Shown one piece after another: positions 1 to 41,402 of a DNA stretch of 64,000 bases. The stretch covers positions 132,001-196,000 of the forward strand of contig BROG01000556.1 in the NCBI GenBank assembly GCA_030159075.1, written 5' to 3'. The notes beneath the pieces were generated by a model. It saw nothing but the letters and a program-made list of their open reading frames with translations, was not told the DNA's origin and did not search any database. Every line of letters starts with the position of its first letter. Within the stretch, counting starts at the first letter, position 1. Both the position numbers and the translations under genes were made by a program. This DNA comes from Atrina japonica (Eukaryota; Mollusca; Bivalvia; Pterioida; Pinnidae).

Positions 1-1
1 G

Positions 2-508
2 TTAGCGGTGTCCTTTAATTTGACATTTAAATATATCCACGATGTTTTGTCAATTAATAATGACAATTTTTATACATATGTCAATGCGATATATCCCAGC
101 GAACTAGAAATTAAAGATACAACAGAATCAAGCACACACGCTTCATACTTAGACATTTTACTTAATATAAACACAGACGGGAAATTAGCAACTAAGCTAT
201 ACGATAAACGCGACGATTTCGGCTTTCCCATCGTAAATTTTCCACATTTAAGTAGTAATATCCCTCAGTCACCCGCATATGGAGTTTATATTTCACAAAT
301 GATCCGATACGCCAGGGCGTGTACAACATATGAAGATTTCATATACAGAGGTAAACTACTCATTGACAAATTATTGACACAGGAATATCGAACACCGCGT
401 TTAATGTCAACGTTCCGCAAATTTTATGGTCGGTATAATAGTCTTGTTTGTGACTACTCTGTTTCACTAAGTGAAATGTTGAGTTGCCTTTTCGTTGGCG
501 GTTGTTGA
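2..508 (+). pseudogene. Penelope-like (Naiad-type) reverse transcriptase, C-terminal fragment
   Basis: The open frame runs in from the left window edge and covers the palm/thumb half of the reverse transcriptase through to the natural stop. It aligns residue for residue with the better copy on the minus strand near 58 kb. The catalytic box, YIDD in that copy, reads YIHD here, so the second metal-binding Asp is lost and the copy should be inactive even if the 5' part exists outside the window. Conserved blocks downstream (ASYLDILLNINTDGKLATKL, DDFGFPIVNFPHLSSN, YGVYISQMIRYARAC) are intact and no internal stop is present, so it is probably fairly young. The first methionine-like codon at 8 is GTG and is not a real start. 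Confidence 0.85.
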
Positions 509-745
509 GACGTTTGTACCAATTGTGACGAGGATACACTCCACACTTATTTCATTGGATTTGACATTGGACTCACGGCGGGTGTGACCGGTCGACAGGG
601 GATGCTTACTCCTCCATGGCACCTGATGCCACCTCTTGGTTTCCAGAGGTCCGTGTTTGTCCATTTTTGCCGGATTTGTATCTATGTCCTGGACATTCTA
701 TTGATTTATACTTTGGTATCTGAGATTTTTTATATTGTTACGTAT
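509..745 (+). mobile_element. 3' untranslated tail of the Penelope-like element
   Basis: After the RT stop, the element's characteristic tail follows: CCAATTGTGACGAGGATACA, then a block with GGTGTGACCGGTCGACAGGG and CTCCTCCATGGCACCTGATG, ending in TTTGGTATCTGAGATTTTTT. The same tail occurs, mostly reverse complemented, at 39.3, 40.7, 52.8 and 57.7 kb, which fixes the 3' end of the family. Small ORFs in it on both strands are accidental. Confidence 0.8.
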
Positions 746-989
746 TCAACAAAAGAAAGTGCTTGTATCGTACCCTCATAAGATCATGCGAACGATACAG
801 TATAAAGTCAAAACACAGGCGAAGAAGTGACTAAAGAAGTGCACGTAATGTATGATAAGAGACATCGCATTGAAAACTTTAGTACTTTACCCTATGGTTA
901 TTGCAAAAAGTTGTTTGAAAAGTTGTTTGAAAAAAGTTTGTTTTTGAGTATCAAAATCTATGAAACTTTACTTTGGTGTTGTTGCTGTT

Positions 990-998
990 GATATAAAA
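990..998 (+). promoter_or_regulatory. TATA-like box ahead of the capsid-like gene
   Basis: GATATAAAA lies about 60 bp upstream of the first ATG of the next gene, a plausible distance for a core promoter with a short leader. The position is seen; the function is inferred. Confidence 0.35.
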
Positions 999-1056
999 CA
1001 GAAGGAAATGAAGGGTAGGGGTTCATTTATACAGCTTGATCTCAAGTACACGTATC

Positions 1057-2084
1057 ATGGCTACTCTCTATTCTAAAGATCATGGTAGTTTTTACATGGC
1101 TTTACCTAGCGATGCTTGTTTAAGGGTCTTTCCAGATAATACCTTAACAGAATTCAAAACTCATTTACCTCAAGCTTTATGTATGATGGATAGTGAGTGG
1201 GAAGTAGCTTTGAGTGAATTGATCTTTCCCAACTTAATAGAATCGGTAGGATCGAATGATAATTACATAGATGTCCTGGTTCCCCTTAACGTTCCTTTGG
1301 AATCCGTCGTGACACCTAAAGATCCCCGGGACCCCTCTACGTATCCCAAGAAAAAGGAAATGAAATATCGTCAACATGAACGTTTTACCATAGAATTGAT
1401 TAAGAAACACGTCTCCATAGATGATCCCCAATTTGACCATGTCATCTCTAAAACAGATACGAGCTCGGGGATCGCTTTTGTAGGAAGTACTTGGAGACTT
1501 AAATTTCATTGGGATTTTATGCGTCTCCTGCTGCTTTAATAGGAGAGATGAGAGACGGATTTTCTAGAGCCTTTCAATATGTCATTGATGGTGTAGAAGA
1601 ACTCTCACATAAAAATACTATTCAATTCAAGTATGACTCTGTTTTAAATCGATATGAGATTGAGTTTAAAGACCGATCTATCTATTCCGTTCCCTTTTTG
1701 ATACGTTTTCCAAGTGTACTAGGTTATAAACTCGGCTTTGAAGCCATTGGCATGAATGAGGGTATGACTAAATGGATCGACATCGCACACATGCCACGGT
1801 ATCCACCCGATTTAAATATTGGCATGAGCGGTATCTATGTCTACAGTAATATTGCCGAAAGTCAAATTGTGGGTTCACAATCGTTACCGTTATTACGTGT
1901 GGTCCCTTTTCAAACGGGTCAATCGCTCAATCATCAACATTGGGAACCTTATCATTACAATTATGTGGACTTAAATAAAAAGTATTTTGATACCATTGAA
2001 ATACAATTGAGAGATGATATGGGACGTAAAGTTCATTTAGGGGGGAAAGTGATTGCCAAACTTCATTTTCGTCGTTTGATTTAA
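1057..2084 (+). pseudogene. Polinton/adintovirus-like minor capsid (penton-type) protein, frameshifted
   Basis: Two overlapping frames (1057-1539 and 1509-2084) together cover about 340 residues of one protein family. The first half opens with FYMALPSDACLRVFPDNTLTEFKTHLPQ style sequence and WEVALSELIFP; the second has IYVYSNIAESQIVGSQSLPL and ends in DTIEIQLRDDMGRKV and GKVIAKLHFR. I associate this N- and C-terminal signature with uncharacterised animal proteins carried by Polinton/Maverick-type elements, probably the jelly-roll minor capsid protein; that assignment is from memory and moderate. The frame change falls in the 30-bp overlap, and I see no canonical slippery heptamer there, so mutation or a base error is likelier than programmed shifting. 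I take the ATG at 1057; the in-frame upstream codon at 1036 is TTG. No integrase, ATPase, protease or DNA polymerase was seen nearby. Confidence 0.5.
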
Positions 2085-2170
2085 TCATAAAATGAAGTGC
2101 ATCACAAGACTTTGGTCAGTTGATGACCGAGAGTCATCATGTCAACAACTTGTATTGGACATCTATCAAT

Positions 2171-2345
2171 ATGAAACCTACGAAAAAAGAAAATGAAATG
2201 AGAAAAAACGTGAGAAAAGGAGAGATGAAAAGACCAAAGGGGTGGAAAGGGGGAAACAGAGAGAAGAGAAACAGAGAGAAGTGAAACAGAGAGAAGAAGA
2301 GAAACAGAAAGAAGAAGAAGAACAGAGAGAAAGAATGGGGAAACA
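2171..2345 (+). repeat. Purine-rich low-complexity stretch (GA/AGAGAAG)
   Basis: Almost pure purine on this strand, built of GAGAAG/AACAGAGAGAAG units. It produces a short Lys/Arg/Glu-rich frame (2171-2281) and a long Phe/Ser-rich shadow frame on the other strand, neither of which looks like a protein. It may be an eroded continuation of the charged protein that follows. Confidence 0.6.
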
Positions 2346-2813
2346 ATGAAAGGACAGAGTCAGGAAAAGACAGAAGGACAGGAAAAGACAGAAGGACAGA
2401 GAGATGAAGGAGGAGAAGAACAGGGACAGAGATTGAAAAGAAAGAGGGGAAGTCCTCGAACAGTATTCATAGAGAGAACAAAAGAGCAAAGAGATGAAGA
2501 AAGACAGAGGGAGGGAGTGAAAAGAAAGAGGGGACGACCACGAAAAGTAGAACACGAAGAAATACCTCATGATATTGTGATGTTTATACGAAAATGGTTA
2601 AGCGATTGTCGTCAGTCTCCCATGTACGGTGACACTTTTCATTTACAATTAAATGACAATAATGGTAACCGAGCAGGTATGATGCATCATGTGCATAAAG
2701 AACAACGACAACTAGCATGGGATCCTTTTGGTCATAGTGTAGTCGTACCGATGATACAATTTGTGTTTCAGGACAAAAAACGTAAAAATATGAATGATCT
2801 TGGTCTGATCTAA
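2346..2813 (+). CDS. Basic AT-hook-like protein, unknown function
   Basis: An ATG-started ORF of 155 residues. Residues 1-30 are Glu/Gln/Lys-rich repeats (QEKTEGQ twice). Two basic modules follow, KRKRGSPRTV near residue 36 and KRKRGRPRKV near 63; the second has the GRP core of an AT-hook flanked by lysine and arginine, and both could serve as nuclear signals. The last ~85 residues are folded-looking (IVMFIRKWLSDCRQSPMYGD, then WDPFGHSVVVPMIQFVFQDK) and match no family I know. It sits between the capsid-like gene and the BIR fragment on the same strand with short spacing, as in a compact viral or element gene array. A DNA-binding role is inferred from the AT-hook only. It could be a truncated gene. 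Confidence 0.45.
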   Translation: MKGQSQEKTEGQEKTEGQRDEGGEEQGQRLKRKRGSPRTVFIERTKEQRDEERQREGVKRKRGRPRKVEHEEIPHDIVMFIRKWLSDCRQSPMYGDTFHLQLNDNNGNRAGMMHHVHKEQRQLAWDPFGHSVVVPMIQFVFQDKKRKNMNDLGLI

Positions 2814-2900
2814 ACATAGACTTTATGGACCTTATAAAAAAGGGTGGGAATCCACATCAGGGACAATTCACTCTCAGACACGACGGAAAGAACATCAAGT

Positions 2901-3374
2901 ATGGATCCTTTATTTTCATTGACGATGGATGCTAGTCAGACCGTCACAGATAGTGCTCCCATGACTCAAGACATGATGGATAATGTACCACGAACCCATC
3001 GGGTAGAAGTGGATAGTGTACCGAGAGCCAATCTGATAGAAGTGAATAGTGTACCGAGAGCCAATCTGATAGAAGTGGTAAGGAGTCCACCTACAGAAAG
3101 GAGACAAGGTGTGACCACTTTTAAACTAAGTCCTGCTTCCGTCAGAGGGTTGCCGTTTCATCAGGAATTACGAATACATTTAGCCTTACCTAATTTTTGT
3201 ACATATGAATCCAGGTGCCTGACATTTAAAGATCATTGGCCAAAATATCTACCGGGACCTAAACAGACGGAATTAGCCACAACAGGATTAGTGTATTTAG
3301 GGAACAGTGACCACGTTCAGTATTTTTGTTGCTGCACCTGTTTAAAAGATTGGGAATGGTCCGATAATGCTTAA
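2901..3374 (+). pseudogene. BIR (IAP-type) domain protein, truncated
   Basis: Taking the ATG at 2901, about 157 residues. Residues ~20-60 contain three 11-residue repeats (SVPRANLIEVN type, 33 bp each). From about residue 95 the sequence is a BIR zinc-finger fold: YESRCLTFKDHWP, ELATTGLVYLGNSDHVQ, then a cysteine cluster FCCCTCLKDWEWSDNA. These match the BIR signature (Arg-x-x-TF, WP, LA-x-x-G-x-x-Y-x-G, D-x-V, C-x-x-x-L-x-x-W-x-x-x-D). The first zinc cysteine position appears to be Tyr, with an extra Cys two residues on. A stop falls where the EH...C half of the zinc site should be, so the domain cannot fold normally. BIR proteins bind caspases or signalling partners and block cell death; bivalves carry many, and so do large DNA viruses. 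Whether this is a host exon or a captured gene is open. Confidence 0.65.
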
Positions 3375-3561
3375 AGTGCAACCGACTTTATCAACCAGCA
3401 TGTTTCTGGACATCACACTATATTGGCCAAGTAAGCCCGATTACCTGTTGAAGTCCCTGAAGACAGCATCGGATGAGTGGGAATATTTTGAACGCCAAAA
3501 GGCCGGATTGGAAAGATGGCGGCGTGTAGCTGCCAGTGCAGCAGCAGCCAGAAGGCCTTAG
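3367..3561 (+). CDS. Short ORF between the BIR fragment and the histone-type stem-loop
   Basis: 64 residues from an ATG overlapping the end of the BIR frame. The C-terminal half is helical-looking and charged (SDEWEYFERQKAGLERWRRV) and ends in an alanine-rich run with two arginines. Not recognised and not a histone tail. Because the BIR frame loses its zinc site exactly here, this may be out-of-frame debris from a longer gene rather than a gene of its own. Confidence 0.25.
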   Translation: MLKVQPTLSTSMFLDITLYWPSKPDYLLKSLKTASDEWEYFERQKAGLERWRRVAASAAAARRP

Positions 3562-3585
3562 ATGGTCAGTCGCCGGTGCCTTTAA

Positions 3586-3601
3586 GGGTTTTTTAAAACC
3601 C
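3586..3601 (+). terminator. Perfect 7-bp inverted repeat hairpin
   Basis: GGGTTTT-TT-AAAACCC, directly upstream of the histone-like stem-loop. It may be part of the same 3'-end structure; no known element matches it. Confidence 0.4.
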
Positions 3602-3606
3602 CAAAA

Positions 3607-3632
3607 CCAACGGCCCTTTTAAGGGCTACCCA
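3607..3632 (+). promoter_or_regulatory. Histone-mRNA-type 3' stem-loop
   Basis: CCAAC flank, six-base stem GGCCCT (3612-3617), four-base loop TTTA, stem AGGGCT (3622-3627), then ACCCA. This fits the replication-dependent histone stem-loop consensus (GGYYYU-UHUH-ARRRCC with CCAAA and ACCCA flanks) except for one terminal G-U pair. Such stem-loops bind SLBP and give non-polyadenylated, S-phase-linked mRNA ends. No histone coding sequence is present upstream: the genes before it are the BIR and capsid-like fragments. A clear purine-rich histone downstream element is not evident. Confidence 0.65.
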
Positions 3633-4756
3633 ACTTACTCGAAAATAAACCTTAACTGAAATTATGCAGTTTTTGTATTTGTTTTGTTACACTGTAGTGG
3701 TAAGTCTAAAGTAAGTTAATGTGAACATTCACTAGTTCTTTTACTTGATCAATGAAATTTTATCAGATAGAAATTCAAACTAGTAAATTCCAAAAACAGT
3801 AACTTTAAAAAATCTAGAGAATAAGTTCAGTTAGACCTCTGAGAGCTCATTTGGCATCCGAAGCTTGGCATCGTTTGAAAAAATCCTCTGGGTGAGTATT
3901 TCAATTTTTTATTTTATATACAGAAGTACAAAAACCGATATAAAAAAATTACAGATGCTTTTTTCACTGTCTGAACTTTGAAACTTGTTGAAACGATGTA
4001 CGTGAACAACTTCATATTTCACAACTTTGTCACTTTTGTCACTTTTTTCTCTTTGTCACTCTGTCACTTTGAGATTTCATAATTTAGAACGTTGCACACG
4101 TTACAAACTTTGAAACATGAGAACGGTACACACTTGATCACTTTGACAAACTTTGAGAACGGCACACACACTTGATCACTTGGCAAACTCTGAGTACGTT
4201 ACACACTTTCATGTTCCATAGTCAAGATGACTGTGCGTGCCATGGAGCTGCCTATAACTACTTATATCTATTTGATTTTAATGTCTCTGTCTGTCTGTCT
4301 CTGTCTCTCTCTCTGTCTCTCTCTCTCTCTCTCCTACCCACCCCCGGATGAATGGGCAAAATACAATACATGGTACTTAATCAAGTTCGATCCATTTTGT
4401 TCAGTCGATTTCCTGAATTCGGAACGGACTATCAATAAATGCGCGTTTATTATGTATGTCCGGTAGGTATCTCTCTCCTGTTCGGATACCCATAGATAAC
4501 TGTACCCTAATCTTTTGAAAACCAAAGACGTACAGCAGGTTGTGTTGAGGGAGATTCGAGTTTGATACAGCTACATATATTTTTTTCAATTCAAAATGAA
4601 GATGCACTCTATTATAATGCAGCACTTTGTCTTATTTTAAATACTACAAATGTTTTCAGAAATAACAAAAAATAAAATCTTGTTCAGTGTAAGAGATATT
4701 CCAAATTGATTATCATAACACTTATAAGATAGAGGAATTTGATACCGAAACAAATT

Positions 4757-4759
<3 letters not shown>

Positions 4760-4805
<46 letters not shown>
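4760..4805. repeat. (CT)n microsatellite
   Basis: Uninterrupted CT dinucleotide, 23 units. Confidence 0.95.
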
Positions 4806-4808
<3 letters not shown>

Positions 4809-5904
4809 TAAAACTAAACTAAAACTGAAGTGTATCATCGTCTTATCTCATTTTATTTCCTCTGTCTCAGTTTTGTCTCTTTTAATAATCCTGTATCATA
4901 CTTTCATCATACACAATCATACATATTTCTAAGTTTCCAATATCCACCCTTGTTGCTTATTCATACAATAAATCCGCAATAGAAGAATATATGGACAGAA
5001 CTTGACTGGATACACGCTAGATATCAAGTTGACGAGATTCCAGAGTTATATGATTTTTAATTGGGTTAGTAGGTTGCATTAACATAACATATCAATAAGG
5101 ATGTCAAATGAATGTTTGCCTCAGAATGTACACTTGGAAGGTTTTGCGTGAGCACATAATTAATATTTTCCGCCCTAAATAAATCAAATATGTGTCACTC
5201 TACATAAAAATTAACTGTACATAAAATATTTTTTTCCAAGTATGAGAAAAATAATAGTCTAAACAGATTTTTTTCTCTGTTGAATTTGAATGTTAAGGTT
5301 CAGATCATATACAAGGATGATTTAATTTTGAGGTTAAAGGTCAGAACTAAAACTATATTTCATATCCATTACATATCATTACAGCTTTTACAATAAGATT
5401 TATAATGAATTTTTGCATGTGTCAAGATTTAAAAAGATGTTTTAGACACATTTTTATTTCAACCTAGAATCTTATAAGTTTCTGTTTGACACACATGCCT
5501 ATGGTCCAGTATTGCAGTGCTTTTTTCAGGACAGCAAGTTTTATTATATTTTATATAAATATTTACAAACTAATCGAACGGGAAAACAACGTTTTTGTGG
5601 ACTATTTTGATTCCACGTTGCATCGAAATATACTGTTCAATTGTATTCCTAATTTAACGCGCTGTATGTCGGCTTTGTTTACAGCTGGAAAGAGGTATCC
5701 TATCCGCGGGTGGCCTATAGTAAAGATAAATCCGAACTTTTGATTATGCGATAAATATTTACAACAGTGGAGGATCTAGAATTGTTTTAAAAGGTGGGCG
5801 TTTTTAGGCTGGTGACATAAAATTATACTTTATTGTGATGCAGTGCATACATCATGAAAAGTTGATCGAGGTTTTGAAGTTGGAGTGGGTGTAAATTAAA
5901 AAAA

Positions 5905-6412
5905 ATATTCGCCGAGCGGATTGAGGCGCGAAAATTTTCCGACCTGTTATAGAAAAATTTCAGGTTTCACACCTATTTTATGAACTTTAGGGGCACACTC
6001 TTCCTGGTCACTGCACATAATTTTAAGTGTTTGATTAATTGTGAGGCAATATTTCATAAGGGGGTCATGTTTTATGCATCTAATAAAAGCAATATTTTTT
6101 TATTTTGGAGAAGCATCGGTAGAAGCATTTTCTGCGTCCTGACGCAGATCCGCTAGTAAATCACATTCATTCTCCAAAAAAGTTTGGGATCAAAATTTTC
6201 AGATCTTTAGCTGCTAATCTCATAACACTAGGGAATATGTATACATTTTGATCAAATGCAGATTTTGTTTACAAATAAATTGTCATATTCATATATGCTG
6301 AAAAAAAAAATACAAATGACATCATATTCACCGATATGTAGGGCAAAATATCGTACAAAGCCATACAATTTAAAATTCTTTTCGCCGAGCGTAGTGAGGC
6401 GCTAAAATTTCT
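5905..6412 (+). repeat. Paired dispersed repeat with GC-rich core
   Basis: TTCGCCGAGCGGATTGAGGC near 5908 recurs as TTCGCCGAGCGTAGTGAGGC near 6381, each followed by GCG/GCT AAAATTT. The core is a small GC-rich island in AT-rich sequence and is partly palindromic (CGCC...GGCG). The two copies are about 470 bp apart in the same orientation; the sequence between them is not an obvious repeat. Confidence 0.55.
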
Positions 6413-6882
6413 GTAGCTCTGGGAAGCGACGTGATAATATTAGATCTAGTTGAAAAAACCCCAACAAAATCAATTTTTCAAAGGGAGGGGGGGGGGGGTG
6501 TTGTGTTGCATCCCCCCTGAATCCGCCAATGACTATATCACCGATTGACCTTGGCATATAATGATATAGAGCTAGATCTAGAAACTTATTTTCTATATTT
6601 AGATGTTAGGCATATTCTTTATAATACACATTAGGCTTACTTTAATTTGTTGTCACATCACGACGAAAATCTCCAATGATTTGTGTCGACATACCAATCT
6701 AACTTCACTGTTCAGTCTAGATTATATAGGGATATAGGTAAACACTAAGGCACACAGTGACGCGACATTGGCATTTGTAACACGAGTGTGAATAAAAAGC
6801 AAAGTCACTTGTGATACTTTCCCCATTCACCAACAACAGGGCTCGGAACTCGTCGTTCGATCTAGTGGATTAAGCAGCAGTT

Positions 6883-38588
<31,706 letters not shown>

Positions 38589-38720
38589 AGAAAATGAAGA
38601 AAAAATTTGCTGGATGTTACTTTGATTGCAAGCAAAATCAAAATGTCTAGCAATCGGATGGCTCAAAAGACATACGGCATACATTCAGTTGTATTTATCT
38701 AGTGCTAACTTTATAACCTA

Positions 38721-38726
38721 AATAAA
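38721..38726 (+). terminator. ALDH1: ALDH polyadenylation signal
   Basis: AATAAA about 130 bp after the stop codon, within an AT-rich 3' end; the first such hexamer downstream. Confidence 0.7.
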
Positions 38727-38842
38727 CCGGTTCAATTGTAATTGCAGTATAATTTTATATATATTAGCATTTTGTATTGTAAATAAGTCAATCAATCTAA
38801 ATGTTTGGTTTCAGCTCATGGAAATTGAATTTTTATATGTCT

Positions 38843-38936
38843 TTAACTCATTTACCCCTAAAGATATATTTGGACTAGTCTAAGTTGTTGATTTACAGAA
38901 GAGTTCAATGTTTCTCAGGGGTTGTATGAGATAAAG
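38843..38936. mobile_element. MITE-like element, short form
   Basis: TTAACTCATTTACCCCTAAA GATATATTTGGACTAGTC ... CAGGGGTTGTATGAGATAAA; close relative of the copy at 8.74 kb with a decayed right end. Confidence 0.65.
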
Positions 38937-39303
38937 TATTAACTAGTTGATTTGCAGTTGAGTTTACTCAAATAGATTGAAAAAGACTGTTTTAGGCTTA
39001 TCCACGACTATGTTATAAAGTATATTGGTTTAATGTATGTTAACATTGTTGTAATACATGTTGCTGTTGTTTGGATATTATTTGTAACAAAATCACATTT
39101 AATCTATTCGGAAACCTTTAAAACCCAATGCATGTATTGATTAAAAAAGCAAAGCCATACTGTGTAATTTTTCATTCTTTACGAAGTGTCAAAATTCCTG
39201 TTGAAATAAGAATGAAATTTTTATAATATTTTCAAAATTTGTATTTCAACAAAGTGTGTGTCCAATATGTCTAAAAGCCGAAATTCAAATATCTTTTAAG
39301 ATT

Positions 39304-40047
39304 GTAAAAAATCTCAAATACCAAAACATAAATCAATAGAATGTCCAGGACAGGTTCCAGGACCTCTGGAAACCAAGAGGTGGGATCAGCTGCCATGGAG
39401 GAGTAAGCATCTCCTGTTGACCGGTCACACCCACCGCGAGTCCACAGTCAAGTCCAATGAAATACGAAAAGGCAACTCAACATTTCACTTAGTGAAACAG
39501 ACTAATCGCAAACAAGACTATTATACCGACTGTAAAATTTGTGGAACGTTGACATTAAACACAGTTTTCGATATCCCTGTGTCAGTAATGTGTCAGTGAG
39601 TAGTTTACCTTTGTATATGAAATCTTCATATGTTGTATACGCCCTGGCCTAACGGATCATTTGTGAAATATAAACTCCGTATGCGGGTGACTTAGGAATA
39701 CTACTTAAATGTGGAAAATTTATGATGGGAAAGCCGAAATCATCGCTTTTGTCGTATAGCTTAGTTGCTAATTTCCCGTCTGTGTTTATATTAAGTAAAA
39801 TGTCTAAGTATGAAGCGGGTATGCTTGATACTGTTGTATCTTTAATTTCTAGTTCGCTGGGATATATATCGCATTGACATATGTATGAAAATTGGCATTA
39901 TTAATTGACAAAACGTCGTTGATATATCTAAATGTCAAATTAAAGGACACCGCTAACTTTTTCTTCTTTTGATTTAGCAGTTTATGAATGAAGTTTGTTT
40001 CGTATGAATAACGGAACAGGTCGGCCATTGGTTCCTATAGGAATGCA
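39304..40047 (-). pseudogene. Penelope-like RT fragment with 3' tail
   Basis: On the minus strand: RT from GIPIGTN through the catalytic box, read here as YINDVLS (Asp replaced by Asn), then the same downstream blocks as the copy at the window start, and the full 3' tail ending at 39304. Small indels break the frame. It shares INNDN/INNAN and LSINN variants with the window-start copy, so those two are each other's closest relatives here. Confidence 0.8.
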
Positions 40048-40705
40048 GACATGATGGTCGAGGATCACTGGTGTTAACTTGCAGATATTCCATGGCGATC
40101 TAGTTGTATTGACAAACCATTTTATTGAATGTATTGCTGTGGTGTTCATCAAAGTAAAGCAGACATGAACATAAGTAGCATAGGCCTTAGTGGTTTGTTT
40201 CTTTGTTGTTTGAATTATATTGAATAATTTTGCTATTGTAGGGACTGACTGCCAAAACCAAACATTAGACATTTACTCTGGCTATTTGCTAACAAAGTCA
40301 GAAGTTTTCATTATACTGTAATTAATTAACATTTTGGGAATACACAATTTTGCATTATCACATATTGGTGAATAGATTTACATGATTTTTTATTCTAATG
40401 CTAGAAAAAACTTGGATGGCAGGATTTGAAGGTTTTATCTTGTGTATATTGGTCTTTGTGAAGAAAACGATGCACTCAATGAAGTATCACGGTGTAATTT
40501 ATAGATTCGTCAATATTGTGAATGAAAACCTAACATATCCAATTTTAAGAGATATTAAACATAGTGAAGTCTTTTGTTTGCATGGGGACAGAAGTTAGGA
40601 GTTCTGTCAAATACTATGTAGTCAGATGAGATATATCGACGCTTTTTTTTCGATTTATAATGTAAATTCTCATGCATGTGTGAAAACAAGATATCCCCGC
40701 GAATG

Positions 40706-41400
40706 AGAAATATAAAAAATATCAGATACCAAAGTATAAATCGATAGAATGACCAGGACATACATACAAATCCGGTAAAATGCACAAACACGGACCTCTG
40801 AAGGTGGGATCAGGTGCCATGGAGGAGTAAGCATCCTCTGTCGACCGACTACACCCGCCGTGAGTCTAGTCAAGTCCAATGATTTGTTTGTTTGTTTCTT
40901 GTTGTTTAACGTCCCAATCAAGAATATCTCACTCATATGGAGACGTCACCAAATGCCGGTGAAGGGCATCAGTTTTTGGCCTATGCTCGGCACTTACGGC
41001 CATTGAACAGTGAGGGTTCTTTAACGTGCCGACACCTACTGTGGCACGGGACCACAGTTTTTACTGTCTCATCCGACAGACAGGAAACCAACCTGCCGCA
41101 GGCTGGACTCGGAACTCACGATCAAGAGTCGAGTGCGCTACCGACTGAGCCAGGCCGGCTCTAGTCCAATGAAATACGCGAGGAGTGAATCCTCGTCACA
41201 ATTGGTACAGACGTATCAACAACCGCCAACGAAAAGGCAACTTAACATTTCACTTGGTGAAACAAGAGTAGTCGCAAACAAGACTATTTTATCGACCATA
41301 AAATTTGCGGAACGTTGACATTAAACGCGGTTTTCGATATCCCTGTGGCAATAATTTGTCAGTGAGTAGTTTACTTATGTATATGAAATCTACATATGTT
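40706..41400 (-). pseudogene. Penelope-like 3' fragment, split by a SINE
   Basis: 3' tail (40706-40882) and RT C-terminus (41163-41400) of the same family, interrupted by the SINE at 40883-41162. Ends abruptly at the RT segment coding TYEDF. Confidence 0.8.
40883..41162 (-). mobile_element. SINE nested in a Penelope-like fragment
   Basis: Reverse orientation, complete from TTGTTGTTTAACGTCCC tail to the TGAGCCAGGCCGG head. AGTCCAATGA flanks both sides (40873-40882 and 41163-41172), a 10-bp target duplication inside the older element. Confidence 0.9.
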
Positions 41401-41402
41401 GT

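Larger units (their letters stand above)
3640..6880. other. Gene-free stretch before the dehydrogenase gene
   Basis: AT-rich sequence with no ORF I can support. It holds a degraded minisatellite around 4020-4215 (TTGTCACTTT and ACTTTGAGAACGGCACACAC units), CT-rich tracts (4278-4333 and 4760-4805), an 11-base G run near 6488, and two copies of a short repeat near 5908 and 6381. The 85-residue frame at 5486-5743 shows no domain. Confidence 0.6.

Noticed and set aside
2137..2570. Minus-strand Phe/Ser/Leu-rich frames of 69 and 130 residues
   Set aside because: Complement of the purine-rich tract and the charged ORF; no domain, biased composition.
5486..5743. 85-residue ORF
   Set aside because: No recognisable domain, no splice or start context of note, in repeat-rich sequence.
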